From contig JAQUTM010000003.1 in the NCBI GenBank assembly GCA_028694405.1, positions 1-33,941 of the forward strand: a stretch of 33,941 bases of DNA. The letters run 5' to 3'. This stretch comes from Oscillospiraceae bacterium (GTDB taxonomy: Bacteria; Bacillota; Clostridia; Oscillospirales; Ruminococcaceae). A program made the position numbers and the translations under genes. Below, one piece after another: positions 9,629 through 18,403 of the stretch. The notes beneath the pieces were generated by a model, which saw only the letters and a list, made by a program, of their open reading frames with translations, searched no databases and was not told where the DNA came from. Every line of letters begins with the position of its first letter. The first letter of the stretch is position 1.

Positions 9629-9643
9629 AAGAAACCGTTTTCA
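9629..9643 (+). promoter_or_regulatory. cre-like/LacI-family operator-like site upstream of the lacI-family gene
   Basis: AAGAAACCGTTTTCA, one mismatch from the cre consensus WTGNAANCGNWNNCW. Confidence 0.4.
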
Positions 9644-9718
9644 CAGGCATTATATTAGAAAATATGTACAAAAATAACACACATATATTATTACTAAAGT
9701 GAAAAATATATAAAATGC

Positions 9719-9747
9719 TTGACATTTTAAAAGAGTTTTATTAGACT
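9719..9747 (+). promoter_or_regulatory. Promoter of the LacI-family regulator
   Basis: TTGACA (9719-9724) - 17 bp - TAGACT (9742-9747), just upstream of the operator at 9763. Confidence 0.6.
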
Positions 9748-9762
9748 AAAAACATAAAAGAT

Positions 9763-9777
9763 ATGGAAACGGTTACA
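9763..9777 (+). promoter_or_regulatory. LacI-family operator (autoregulatory candidate)
   Basis: ATGGAAACGGTTACA; differs at two positions from the perfect palindrome at 10914; located between promoter and start codon. Confidence 0.65.
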
Positions 9778-9800
9778 CCACCATGCTAGGAGTGAAAAAA

Positions 9801-10820
9801 ATGATAACGATAACAGATGTAGCAAACCTGGCAGGTGTTTCCAAGGCTACGGTATCCCGTGTATTAAATAATAGTGGTTATGTAAACGAGGATACTCGTA
9901 AACGCGTGGAACAAATAGTAAAAGAAAACCACTATGTGCCCTCCGCCAGTGCCATCAAATTATCTAAACAGGAGTCTACTGCCATTGGCGTAGTCGTACC
10001 CGAAATTGACAACTTGTTTTACGGTGATGTTTTACACGGCATTACCGAAATTGCTGACCAACATGATTTATCTCTGGTGTTTTTTGATACACAAAACAAG
10101 GCAGAAAAAGAGGTACGTGCCTTACATACATTAAGTCAACAACGGGTAAGAGGGTTAATTTTGGCTCCGGCGGTAGATTATTCCCTCAGCTCGCTTGGCA
10201 GAGAACTACGAAAGCAGCTGAAAGCATTGGATATTCCCGTTGTTATCGTCGACCGTGATTCTGAAAATATGCACTGGGACGGCGTTTTTTACGAAAGCTA
10301 CCAAAGCTCGTATCGCGCCGCACAAATTTTACATAAAGCGGGACACACCCGCCTGGGCATTATTACAGGTGATTTGGCACTGAAGATAGGTCGAGACCGT
10401 TTGCAGGGGTTTCGGCAGGGCGTACTGGATAATGGCTTAGAGCTGCGCGATGAGGACATTTTTGAGGGTGACTTTTTAGAGGAACGCGCTTATGAACTAA
10501 GCAAAAAAATGTTTTTAAGCGGAGATTGGCCAACCGCTGTGTATACCTGCAACAACCGCACAAGCTTAGGCTTTTTAAAGGCTGCGCGAGAGTGCAAAAT
10601 ACGCATTGGCAAAGATATTGCCGTAATTGGAAACGACCGCATTGCTATGATTGATCAGTTGGGTATTCCTTTTAGCTGTGTGTATCGAGATAATATTGAA
10701 ATGGGACGCATGGCGTTAAAAATGCTGTTAGAGCGCATTGAAAATCCCACAAGACCACGCAATATTTGTATGATTCCCTATCAGGTTCATCTGTGCGGTA
10801 CTGAAAAACTAAATCCATAA
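9801..10820 (+). CDS. LacI-family transcriptional regulator
   Basis: MITITDVANLAGVSKATVSRVLNNSGYVNEDTRKRVEQ N-terminal HTH, periplasmic-binding-like core. The ATG at 9801 has RBS taggag; the ORF track start at 9783 is less likely. Confidence 0.95.
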   Translation: MITITDVANLAGVSKATVSRVLNNSGYVNEDTRKRVEQIVKENHYVPSASAIKLSKQESTAIGVVVPEIDNLFYGDVLHGITEIADQHDLSLVFFDTQNKAEKEVRALHTLSQQRVRGLILAPAVDYSLSSLGRELRKQLKALDIPVVIVDRDSENMHWDGVFYESYQSSYRAAQILHKAGHTRLGIITGDLALKIGRDRLQGFRQGVLDNGLELRDEDIFEGDFLEERAYELSKKMFLSGDWPTAVYTCNNRTSLGFLKAARECKIRIGKDIAVIGNDRIAMIDQLGIPFSCVYRDNIEMGRMALKMLLERIENPTRPRNICMIPYQVHLCGTEKLNP

Positions 10821-10841
10821 GTTAGTGCTTTGATAAATTAA

Positions 10842-10875
10842 AGTTTGCTGTAACAGTGTTTTGTTACAGCAAACT
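10842..10875 (+). repeat. Perfect 13-bp inverted repeat (stem-loop) downstream of the lacI-family gene
   Basis: AGTTTGCTGTAAC (10842-10854) / GTTACAGCAAACT (10863-10875), 8-nt loop, no clear T-tract after it. Confidence 0.8.
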
Positions 10876-10912
10876 GGTTAAAATTGCACGCTTACTATTA
10901 TTTTTTTAATAA

Positions 10913-10930
10913 TATGTAACCGGTTACATA
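10913..10930 (+). promoter_or_regulatory. LacI-family operator upstream of the sugar catabolic operon
   Basis: TATGTAACCGGTTACATA, perfect 18-bp palindrome, next to a candidate -35 TTGCAC (10884) and an AT-rich -10 region. Confidence 0.75.
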
Positions 10931-11035
10931 AAATAAAATTGGTTTCCTCTTTTGTTAAAACCCTCTGCAAACACCTCTGTAAAATCTTTATATGTAACAG
11001 TGAAACAGTAAATGAAAGCAAGGAGTAGAACGGCA

Positions 11036-12022
11036 ATGATTTATAAGAAAGTGGCAAAAATTAAAGAAGAAATTTCTGCAGTGGGCATTGGATGCTGGAA
11101 CATGGGCGGTGATTGGGATTCTTGCGAAGAGCAAAATTCTATCGACATTATTCACGCGGCTATGGATTTGGGCATCAACTTTTTTGATGTTGCACCTGTA
11201 TACGGCTGGGGTGTATCCGAAACTGTGCTTGGAAAAGCACTGGCGCAGGATAACCGACGCAGCAAGGTGATTATTGCAAGTAAGGGCGGTCTTTTGTGGA
11301 ACGATAAGCACGAGACCACAAACAATCTTTCTAAGGCAAGCCTTTTAAAAGAGATTGATGAAAGCTTACGCCGTCTGCAAACCGATTATATTGATATTTA
11401 CCAAATGCACTGGCCCGACCCAAGCGTGCCTTTGGAAGAAACCGCTGAAGCGCTGCAAATTATGAAGGACAGCGGCAAGATACGCTATGTGGGACTTAGC
11501 AATTTTGCACAGAGCGATGTAGAAAAAATGATGACGATGATAAGTGTAGATTGCCAGCAAAGCTTGTACAATATGCTGGAGCGCAACCCTGCAAGCTATC
11601 ACGGTATTCCCCTTGACTACCGCACCGAGGACGAGGTTTTGCCTACTGTACGCAAATATGGGCAAGCATTTTTACCCTACAGCCCGTTTTTTCAAGGCTT
11701 GTTGGCAGGTAAGTTTTTAAAGGGAATAGATTTTTCAAGCCACGACATTCGCAATGCAAACCCCAAGCTGGTTGGCAAAAACTTTACCGTTTACTTAGAG
11801 GCTGCACGCAAAATAAAAGCGTTGGCAGACGAGATAAACCGCCCCATGAACGAGCTTGCGCTTAACTGGCTGCGGCAAAAGCCGGAGGTTACTTCCATCA
11901 TCGGCGGCGCCTCTACCGTGCAGCAGCTACAAGACAATATTTGCTGTACCACATGGGAAATTACGGACGAACAAATGCAGAAAATAAATGAAATATTAGT
12001 CCCATTTAAATCAATGGGCTAG
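11036..12022 (+). CDS. Aldo/keto reductase family protein
   Basis: VGIGCWNMGGDW, GINFFDVAPVYGWGVSETVLGKAL, YIDIYQMHWPD, IRYVGLSNF. ATG at 11036 preferred (aaggag at 11020) over the track start 11012. Confidence 0.92.
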   Translation: MIYKKVAKIKEEISAVGIGCWNMGGDWDSCEEQNSIDIIHAAMDLGINFFDVAPVYGWGVSETVLGKALAQDNRRSKVIIASKGGLLWNDKHETTNNLSKASLLKEIDESLRRLQTDYIDIYQMHWPDPSVPLEETAEALQIMKDSGKIRYVGLSNFAQSDVEKMMTMISVDCQQSLYNMLERNPASYHGIPLDYRTEDEVLPTVRKYGQAFLPYSPFFQGLLAGKFLKGIDFSSHDIRNANPKLVGKNFTVYLEAARKIKALADEINRPMNELALNWLRQKPEVTSIIGGASTVQQLQDNICCTTWEITDEQMQKINEILVPFKSMG

Positions 12023-12034
12023 GGAGAAAAGAGT

Positions 12035-13552
12035 ATGCCAAGCTATTTAATTGCCCACGACTTGGGTACCTCGGGCGACAAAGCAACCCTTTTTACGACT
12101 GATGGTCAGCTTGTAAAAAGCGTTACATACACATACGATACCCATTTTTTTAACAGCACCTGGGCGGAACAAAACCCCCAAACTTGGTGGCAGGCGCTGT
12201 GTGAAAACAACAGAATACTTTTAAAAGATATTGATGCAAAGCAGGTGGCAGGCGTTGCATTTAGCGGGCAAATGATGGGCTGTGTGGTAGTAGATAAAAA
12301 CGGTACTCCTTTACGTCCCGCCATTATTTGGGCCGACCAACGCAGCCAAAGCCAAGAGGCATATCTGCGCAGCAAAATGGACGAAACCGAATTTTACCAT
12401 ATTACGGGACACAAAATAAGCGCTTCGTACAGCATTGAAAAGTTGATGTGGATACGCGACAACGAGCCTGAAATTTACAGGCAGATATATAAGATGTTGC
12501 AGCCAAAGGACTATTTGATTTATCGTCTTACAGGCAGCTTTGTCACCGACTTTTCTGATGCATCAGGTACCAACTGTTTGGATTTAAACCGTTTAGAGTG
12601 GTCAGACAAAATATTGCAAATTGCCAACATTGACAAAGATTTGCTTACACCGGTACTGCCTTCTACCCATGTGGCAGGTGAGATAACACCCTCCATCGCG
12701 GCAGAATGTGGCTTAGCAGTGGGAACCCCCATTATTATTGGCGGAGGCGATGGTGTTTGTGCGGCGGTAGGCGCCGGTAGTGTACGCAGCGGAGATACGT
12801 TTAATTATCTTGGTTCGTCCTCTTGGGTGGCACTTACAAGCGACACCCCAATTTATGACCCACAGCTTCGCACCTACAACTGGGCACATCTGGTGCCGGG
12901 TAAATATTCTCCCAACGGTACCATGCAGGCAGCAGGCAATTCTTATCACTTTATAAAGAAAACACTCTGCAAGGATTTAGAGCTGATAGCAAAGCAGCAG
13001 GGCGGCAGTGCCTACCGATTGATGGATAACGAAATTGCCGCATCACCCGTTGGCGCAAACGCGCTACTGTATTTACCCTATATTTTAGGTGAGCGCAGCC
13101 CGCGGTGGAATAGTGAGGCACGAGGAGCCTTTATCGGCTTAAAAATGGAGCACACAAGAGGAGATATGCTGCGTGCATGTGTAGAGGGCATATTGATGAA
13201 CCTATGTGTGATACTGGACGTGTTTCGCAAGGAGATGGATATTACCTCTATAAACGTAATCGGCGGCCTTGCAAAGGGAGACCCGGTACGCCATGCCTTG
13301 GCTGACATCTACGGCGTAAAAGCAAACCGGTTAAACTGGCTAGATGAGGCAACCTCAATGGGAGCTGCTGTTGCGGCGGGTGTTGGAGCAGGCGTGTTGG
13401 CAGACTTTACGGCGATTGATAAATTTATTCAGGTAGATGATGTTATCGAGCCAAACTGGGAAAACCACAAAAAATATAATGAGTTAAAGGCAATTTTTGA
13501 TGAAAGTTATTTTGCCTTGCTAAATACATATCACAATTTGGCGAAGTTTTAA
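12035..13552 (+). CDS. FGGY-family carbohydrate kinase (xylulokinase-like)
   Basis: LIAHDLGTSGDKATLF, AGVAFSGQMMGCVVVD, PAIIWADQRS, IIIGGGDGVCAAVGAGSV, INVIGGLAKGDPVRHALADIYG. Confidence 0.93.
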   Translation: MPSYLIAHDLGTSGDKATLFTTDGQLVKSVTYTYDTHFFNSTWAEQNPQTWWQALCENNRILLKDIDAKQVAGVAFSGQMMGCVVVDKNGTPLRPAIIWADQRSQSQEAYLRSKMDETEFYHITGHKISASYSIEKLMWIRDNEPEIYRQIYKMLQPKDYLIYRLTGSFVTDFSDASGTNCLDLNRLEWSDKILQIANIDKDLLTPVLPSTHVAGEITPSIAAECGLAVGTPIIIGGGDGVCAAVGAGSVRSGDTFNYLGSSSWVALTSDTPIYDPQLRTYNWAHLVPGKYSPNGTMQAAGNSYHFIKKTLCKDLELIAKQQGGSAYRLMDNEIAASPVGANALLYLPYILGERSPRWNSEARGAFIGLKMEHTRGDMLRACVEGILMNLCVILDVFRKEMDITSINVIGGLAKGDPVRHALADIYGVKANRLNWLDEATSMGAAVAAGVGAGVLADFTAIDKFIQVDDVIEPNWENHKKYNELKAIFDESYFALLNTYHNLAKF

Positions 13553-13569
13553 TAAAGGAGAATTTACAA

Positions 13570-14265
13570 ATGGACATTAAAACCTTAACCGCCGCGCAGC
13601 TTGCCGGCATGATTGACCAAACCCTGCTAAAACCCTATGTAACACTAGACGAATTGAAGGCACACTGTGAGGGTGCTGCTAAGTACAAATTTAAAACAGT
13701 GGCAATTAACAATGCACCGGTACCTTTTTGCAAAAAGGTGTTAGAGGGCTCGGGTGTGCTTTGCGATGCCGCAGTAAGCTTTCCCTTGGGACAGTGCACC
13801 ATTGAGACAAAAGTGTTTGAAACTATTGATGTAATCGAAAAAGGCGCAGGCGAGGTAGACTATGTAGTAAATCTGGTAGAGCTGAAAAGCGGCAACTGGG
13901 ACTATGTAGAAGAAGAGATGACCAGAATTGTGCAGGCGTGCAGCGAGCGCAATATTACCAGTAAAGTTATTTTTGAAAACTGCTATCTAACAGATGATGA
14001 AAAAAGACATCTTTGCGAAATTGCACTGCGTGTAAAGCCAACCTTTATCAAAACCTCTACAGGGTTTGGCACAGGCGGCGCTACAATAGAAGATGTAAAG
14101 CTGATGAAAGAATGTGTGGGCGACAAGCTTAAAATTAAAGCAGCAGGCGGCGTGCGTACAGCTGAGCAGGCACTGGCTATGATTGAGGCAGGCGCAGACC
14201 GTATTGGCACAAGCTGCGGCATCGAAATTGTAGAAGGCTTTACGGCAATGCAGCATCAAAGATAG
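13570..14265 (+). CDS. deoC: DeoC-family class I aldolase (deoxyribose-phosphate aldolase-like)
   Basis: IDQTLLKPYVT, GEVDYVVN, FIKTSTGFGTGGAT (Schiff-base Lys motif), IKAAGGVRT; RBS aaaggag. Confidence 0.88.
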   Translation: MDIKTLTAAQLAGMIDQTLLKPYVTLDELKAHCEGAAKYKFKTVAINNAPVPFCKKVLEGSGVLCDAAVSFPLGQCTIETKVFETIDVIEKGAGEVDYVVNLVELKSGNWDYVEEEMTRIVQACSERNITSKVIFENCYLTDDEKRHLCEIALRVKPTFIKTSTGFGTGGATIEDVKLMKECVGDKLKIKAAGGVRTAEQALAMIEAGADRIGTSCGIEIVEGFTAMQHQR

Positions 14266-14279
14266 GAGATGCAAACCGC

Positions 14280-15566
14280 ATGAAATACGGTATCTATTAT
14301 GCCTACTGGGAAAAAGAATGGGGCGCCGATTATACGGTGTATGTAAAAAAGGCAGCAGAGCTGGGATTTGATATTTTAGAAATTTCTTGTGCAGGATTGT
14401 GCGACATGACAGCACAGCAAATTGAACAGCTTTGGCTTTGCAGCCGTGAGTACAACATACAGCTAACAGCCGGATACGGCCCTACAGCACAAGAAAATCT
14501 GGCATCACAAGATGCGGACATTGTGCAAAATGCCTTTCGTTTTTGGCAAAAAACCTTTGCGGTGCTAAAGGCGTTACATATCACACAGGTGGGCGGCGGC
14601 TTGTACACCTATTGGCCAGCCAACTACGCTGCCCCTATTGATAAGCAGGGCGATTTACAGCGCAGTATTCAGAATATGAAAAAGCTTGCAAAAATGGCAA
14701 AGCAATACAACATTACCCTTTGCATGGAGGTGCTTAATCGGCACGAAGGATACTTAATTAACACATGTAAAGAGTGTGTGGAATATGTAAAAGCCGTAGA
14801 CGAGCCCAACGTAAAGGTAATGCTGGATACCTATCATATGAATATGGAGGAAGATGACCTTTACGATGCTATTATTATGGCAAAAGGGCATTTGGGTCAC
14901 GTTCATGTGGGAGAAAACAATCGCCGTTTGCCGGGGCAAGGAAAACTTATCGATTGGCAAAGCATTGCCGCGGCACTCCACAAAATCGGCTATGACGGCA
15001 CTGTGGTAATGGAGCCGTTTGTGCTAAGCGGTGGGCAGGTTGGTACGGATATTCGAGTTTGGCGAAATTTGATAGACAGTCCCTCGCAAGCGCGTTTAGA
15101 TGCAGATGCAGCAAAATCGGTGCAATTTTTACGCAGTGTTTTTGAAGATTTCACCTGCGCCGAACAGCAGCTGCCTATGAAGAATCTTGCACATGTAGGA
15201 CTGTTTATTACAGATATGCAGCAGACGGTAGCGTTTTATACCTCGCTGCTTCAGTTTAACGTTATTTGGCAAAACACAAATCCCTCACCGCAGGGTGATA
15301 TACAGGTAACATTTGTACAAAACGGAAATTTGATTTTGGAACTGGTACAGTTTCCTGTGCCGCAGCAGCGAGGCGACGGTTGGTTTGACCATGTGGCAAT
15401 TAAGGTAAAAAACTTAGACACGGTAATACAAAAGCTTCAGCAAAAAGGAATAACCTTCGAAGAAGGCACACGAGAAGATGCACCGCAGGTATTTGAAAAC
15501 GGCTCTCGCTGGGTACTGTTTCGCGGCCCCGATAATGAGCATATAGAGCTGAATGAGGTACTGTAA
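14280..15566 (+). CDS. D-psicose/D-tagatose 3-epimerase-like TIM barrel fused to a C-terminal VOC/glyoxalase domain
   Basis: N-terminus MKYGIYYAYWEKEWGADY, MEVLNRHE, VKVMLDTYHMNMEE, GHVHVGENNRRLPGQG, GTVVMEPFV; C-terminal about 129 aa with HVGLFITDMQQTVAFYTSLL, NLILELVQF, FDHVAIKV, GPDNEHIELNEV. Confidence 0.9.
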   Translation: MKYGIYYAYWEKEWGADYTVYVKKAAELGFDILEISCAGLCDMTAQQIEQLWLCSREYNIQLTAGYGPTAQENLASQDADIVQNAFRFWQKTFAVLKALHITQVGGGLYTYWPANYAAPIDKQGDLQRSIQNMKKLAKMAKQYNITLCMEVLNRHEGYLINTCKECVEYVKAVDEPNVKVMLDTYHMNMEEDDLYDAIIMAKGHLGHVHVGENNRRLPGQGKLIDWQSIAAALHKIGYDGTVVMEPFVLSGGQVGTDIRVWRNLIDSPSQARLDADAAKSVQFLRSVFEDFTCAEQQLPMKNLAHVGLFITDMQQTVAFYTSLLQFNVIWQNTNPSPQGDIQVTFVQNGNLILELVQFPVPQQRGDGWFDHVAIKVKNLDTVIQKLQQKGITFEEGTREDAPQVFENGSRWVLFRGPDNEHIELNEVL

Positions 15567-15626
15567 TTAAGGTAGTAGATGCCCGTCCGGGCATTACAAA
15601 TGATAATAATAAAGGAGAAACGACTT

Positions 15627-16709
15627 ATGAAAAAAGCACTTGCACTTTTGCTTTCCCTGGCTATGGCGCTAAGCTTGGCAGCTTGTGGCAACTCTGGTAG
15701 CACCGCAGCTTCCACACCCGCTTCTACAGCATCCGATACTGCACAAAGCACCGCCCAATCAAAAAATGTTAATGTAACATGGGTATCCTGCTCTACAGAA
15801 TCAGAATTTTGGCAATATCAAGAGCTTGGCATCCGTGCTGCCGCCAAGGATATGGAAGCCAAACACGGCATTACCGTAACGGTTTCTACAGTTGGCCCTG
15901 CAACCGAGGCGGAAACCGAGGCATACATTCGCGCATTTGAAAATGCTATCGCCTCCAAACCCGATGCTATCATCAGTGCAACTCAAGTACCAGATTCTAC
16001 ACGCAACGTGTCTAAAGAAGCCATGAACCAAGGTATTGTTGTAAACTTTACAAACTGCGGCCTTGAAGTTATGGATTCTACCGAATTTGCCGATTGCTAC
16101 AACCAATTTTACACAACCGTTAGTGCAGACGTTGGCGATTTGGCAGGCAAAATTATGCTAGAGCAGCTTGAGGCAGCCGGTATTCCCTTAGAGGGCGTAA
16201 TTGCAATGGAATTTTCTAACGTAAACCCTGCCCTGCAACCTCGTATGGATAACTTTAAAGCTTATGTTGAGGCAAAAGCACCCGGTATTAAAGTATTGGA
16301 TACGCTTTACAACAACAACAGCTTAGAGCAGGCACAGGCTGACATTGAAAACCAAATTGCAACACACGGCGCTAAATTGATTGGTATCTACGGTGCAAAT
16401 AACATCTCCGTTGACGGCATTGCTCTTGCAGTTGAAAACGCCGGTATTGCCGATAAAGTAGTAACCATCGGTGTTGACTCTGACCCCGTTGAAATTGCCG
16501 CTTTAGAGGCAGGTAATCTGGATTGCATTATTGTTCAAGATGCTTACGGCCAAGGCTATGCTTCTATGGTAAACGCCATTGAGACCATTATGACAGGTAA
16601 AAACCCCGAGAGTGCCCAAAAAATTGCTATGGCACCCGAAGCTGTAACCACAGCTAATATGAAAGAGGCAAAATATGCCGCTTTACTAGACCCCACTCTG
16701 CTGGCATAA
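15627..16709 (+). CDS. Ribose-type ABC transporter substrate-binding lipoprotein
   Basis: Lipobox SLAACG; periplasmic-binding-protein fold region (DAIISATQVPDSTRNVSKEAMNQGI). ATG at 15627 with aaaggag RBS preferred over 15579. Confidence 0.9.
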   Translation: MKKALALLLSLAMALSLAACGNSGSTAASTPASTASDTAQSTAQSKNVNVTWVSCSTESEFWQYQELGIRAAAKDMEAKHGITVTVSTVGPATEAETEAYIRAFENAIASKPDAIISATQVPDSTRNVSKEAMNQGIVVNFTNCGLEVMDSTEFADCYNQFYTTVSADVGDLAGKIMLEQLEAAGIPLEGVIAMEFSNVNPALQPRMDNFKAYVEAKAPGIKVLDTLYNNNSLEQAQADIENQIATHGAKLIGIYGANNISVDGIALAVENAGIADKVVTIGVDSDPVEIAALEAGNLDCIIVQDAYGQGYASMVNAIETIMTGKNPESAQKIAMAPEAVTTANMKEAKYAALLDPTLLA

Positions 16710-16726
16710 TTAACATAAATGTTCTG

Positions 16727-16760
16727 TTTACATTCGGGCGCTATGTCGCCCGAATGTAAA
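16727..16760 (+). repeat. Perfect 14-bp inverted repeat (stem-loop) between SBP and ATPase genes
   Basis: TTTACATTCGGGCG / CGCCCGAATGTAAA with 6-nt loop ctatgt. Confidence 0.9.
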
Positions 16761-16861
16761 TAAATAGAGAGGCAACCTATTTTAAAGTGCTGTTTAGGGC
16801 TGTCGCCATAATCTCTTATAAAACGCACCCGATAGGTATTACAGAAAGGAAAGAGCAACGT

Positions 16862-18400
16862 ATGGATGACAATATCCTGTTGAAAATTGAGGGTGTCGTA
16901 AAAACCTATCCGGGTGTTCAAGCGCTCAAGGGCATTACGACAACAATTAAGCAGGGCGAAGTGCGTGCCCTGGTTGGAGAAAACGGTGCAGGTAAATCAA
17001 CCCTTATTAAATGTATTATGGGCGTAGAAACACCTACCGAAGGAAAGGTTGAAATAAACTGTGACGGCGTGTGGAAAAGTGTCAAAAATGCGGTAGAGGC
17101 AAAGGCATTGGGAATGCACGCAAACTATCAAAATGTAAACATAGCAAAAAATTTAAGCATAGCCGAAAACTATTATCTGGGCCGCCTGCCAAAAACAAAG
17201 CTGGGCACGGTGGACTGGACCACAATGTACGAAGACAGTCAGAAGGTTATCGACAAGTTTCAGCTAGGGGTAAACCCTACCGCCACCATTGCCTCCCTGC
17301 CTGTGGCATTGCAGGCTATGGTAACCATCAGTAAAATATCGGTAAACGAAAATATTCGTCTGGTTATTTTTGATGAGCCAACGGCTTTGCTGGAAAATGA
17401 TAAGGTCGAAACTCTGTTTCACTATATTAAAGAACTAAAACAAGCGGGCGTAAGCATTATTTACATTTCTCATCGTCTGGAAGAGATTATGGAAATATGC
17501 GATACTGTTACCATTATGAAAGACGGCACATACGTGGAGACAAAAGATGTTGCCGAGGTTGATAAGGATTATCTTATTTCCAAAATGGTTGGGCGTGATA
17601 TGGCGGATATTTATAATATACAACGCCAAAACCCGGGACAGGAATTGCTGCGTGTAGAAAACTTGAGTAACTCTAATTTTACAGATGTAAATTTTTCTTT
17701 ACACAAGGGCGAAATTTTAAGCTTTTTTGGATTAGTTGGCGCAGGGCGCAGCGAGGTGATGCGGGCAATATTCGGTGTAGACAAAATTACCGCAGGCAAA
17801 GTGTATGTAAAGGGTAAAGAGGTACACTACAAATCACCTAAAGAAGCCATGATAGATGGCATTGGCTTTTTAACCGAGGACCGTCGAACCGACGGTTTGG
17901 CTTTACCGCAAAGCGTAGAACTTAACACCAATATGTACTCTTACGACATGATTAGCAAGCTGGGTGTTATTGATTTAAAAAAAGAAAAGCAGCGAGCTGA
18001 AGAGTATCGTACAAAAATAGCAGTAAAAACGCCAAGCGTAAAGCAGTGTGTAAATAACCTATCGGGCGGCAACCAGCAAAAAGTTGTAATTGCAAAGCTG
18101 CTGTGTCGTAATCCGGATATTTTAATTTTTGACGAGCCAACAGTTGGTGTAGACGTTGGTGCAAAAGACGAAATTTTTAAAATTATCGAAACACTTACAA
18201 AACAGGGCAAGGGTGTTATTATTGTTTCTTCCTATTTGCCGGAGGCAATGGGTCTTGCTGACCGCATGATTGTTATGGCGGAGGGACATATAGCAGGTAC
18301 TTTTGACAATGAGCAGATGAAGCAGGTAGAGGAAGAAGACGTATTGCGCATTGCCTCTACTATATACGACAGCGAAAACGTTTCGGCGGAGGTAAAGTAA
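16862..18400 (+). CDS. Sugar ABC transporter ATPase with two nucleotide-binding domains (RbsA/MglA-like)
   Basis: LVGENGAGKSTLIK, VIFDEPTALL, second half LSGGNQQKVVIAKLL, LIFDEPTVGVDVGAK. ATG at 16862 with aaagga RBS preferred over 16787. Confidence 0.94.
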   Translation: MDDNILLKIEGVVKTYPGVQALKGITTTIKQGEVRALVGENGAGKSTLIKCIMGVETPTEGKVEINCDGVWKSVKNAVEAKALGMHANYQNVNIAKNLSIAENYYLGRLPKTKLGTVDWTTMYEDSQKVIDKFQLGVNPTATIASLPVALQAMVTISKISVNENIRLVIFDEPTALLENDKVETLFHYIKELKQAGVSIIYISHRLEEIMEICDTVTIMKDGTYVETKDVAEVDKDYLISKMVGRDMADIYNIQRQNPGQELLRVENLSNSNFTDVNFSLHKGEILSFFGLVGAGRSEVMRAIFGVDKITAGKVYVKGKEVHYKSPKEAMIDGIGFLTEDRRTDGLALPQSVELNTNMYSYDMISKLGVIDLKKEKQRAEEYRTKIAVKTPSVKQCVNNLSGGNQQKVVIAKLLCRNPDILIFDEPTVGVDVGAKDEIFKIIETLTKQGKGVIIVSSYLPEAMGLADRMIVMAEGHIAGTFDNEQMKQVEEEDVLRIASTIYDSENVSAEVK

Positions 18401-18403
18401 GTT

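Noticed and set aside
9492-9725. Minus-strand 77-aa ORF in the AT-rich lacI upstream region
   Set aside because: Low-complexity composition and covers the promoter/operator region; more likely non-coding.
14280-15566. Separate VOC gene starting at ATG 15177
   Set aside because: The frame is continuous with the epimerase and no SD precedes 15177, so a fusion is the simpler reading.
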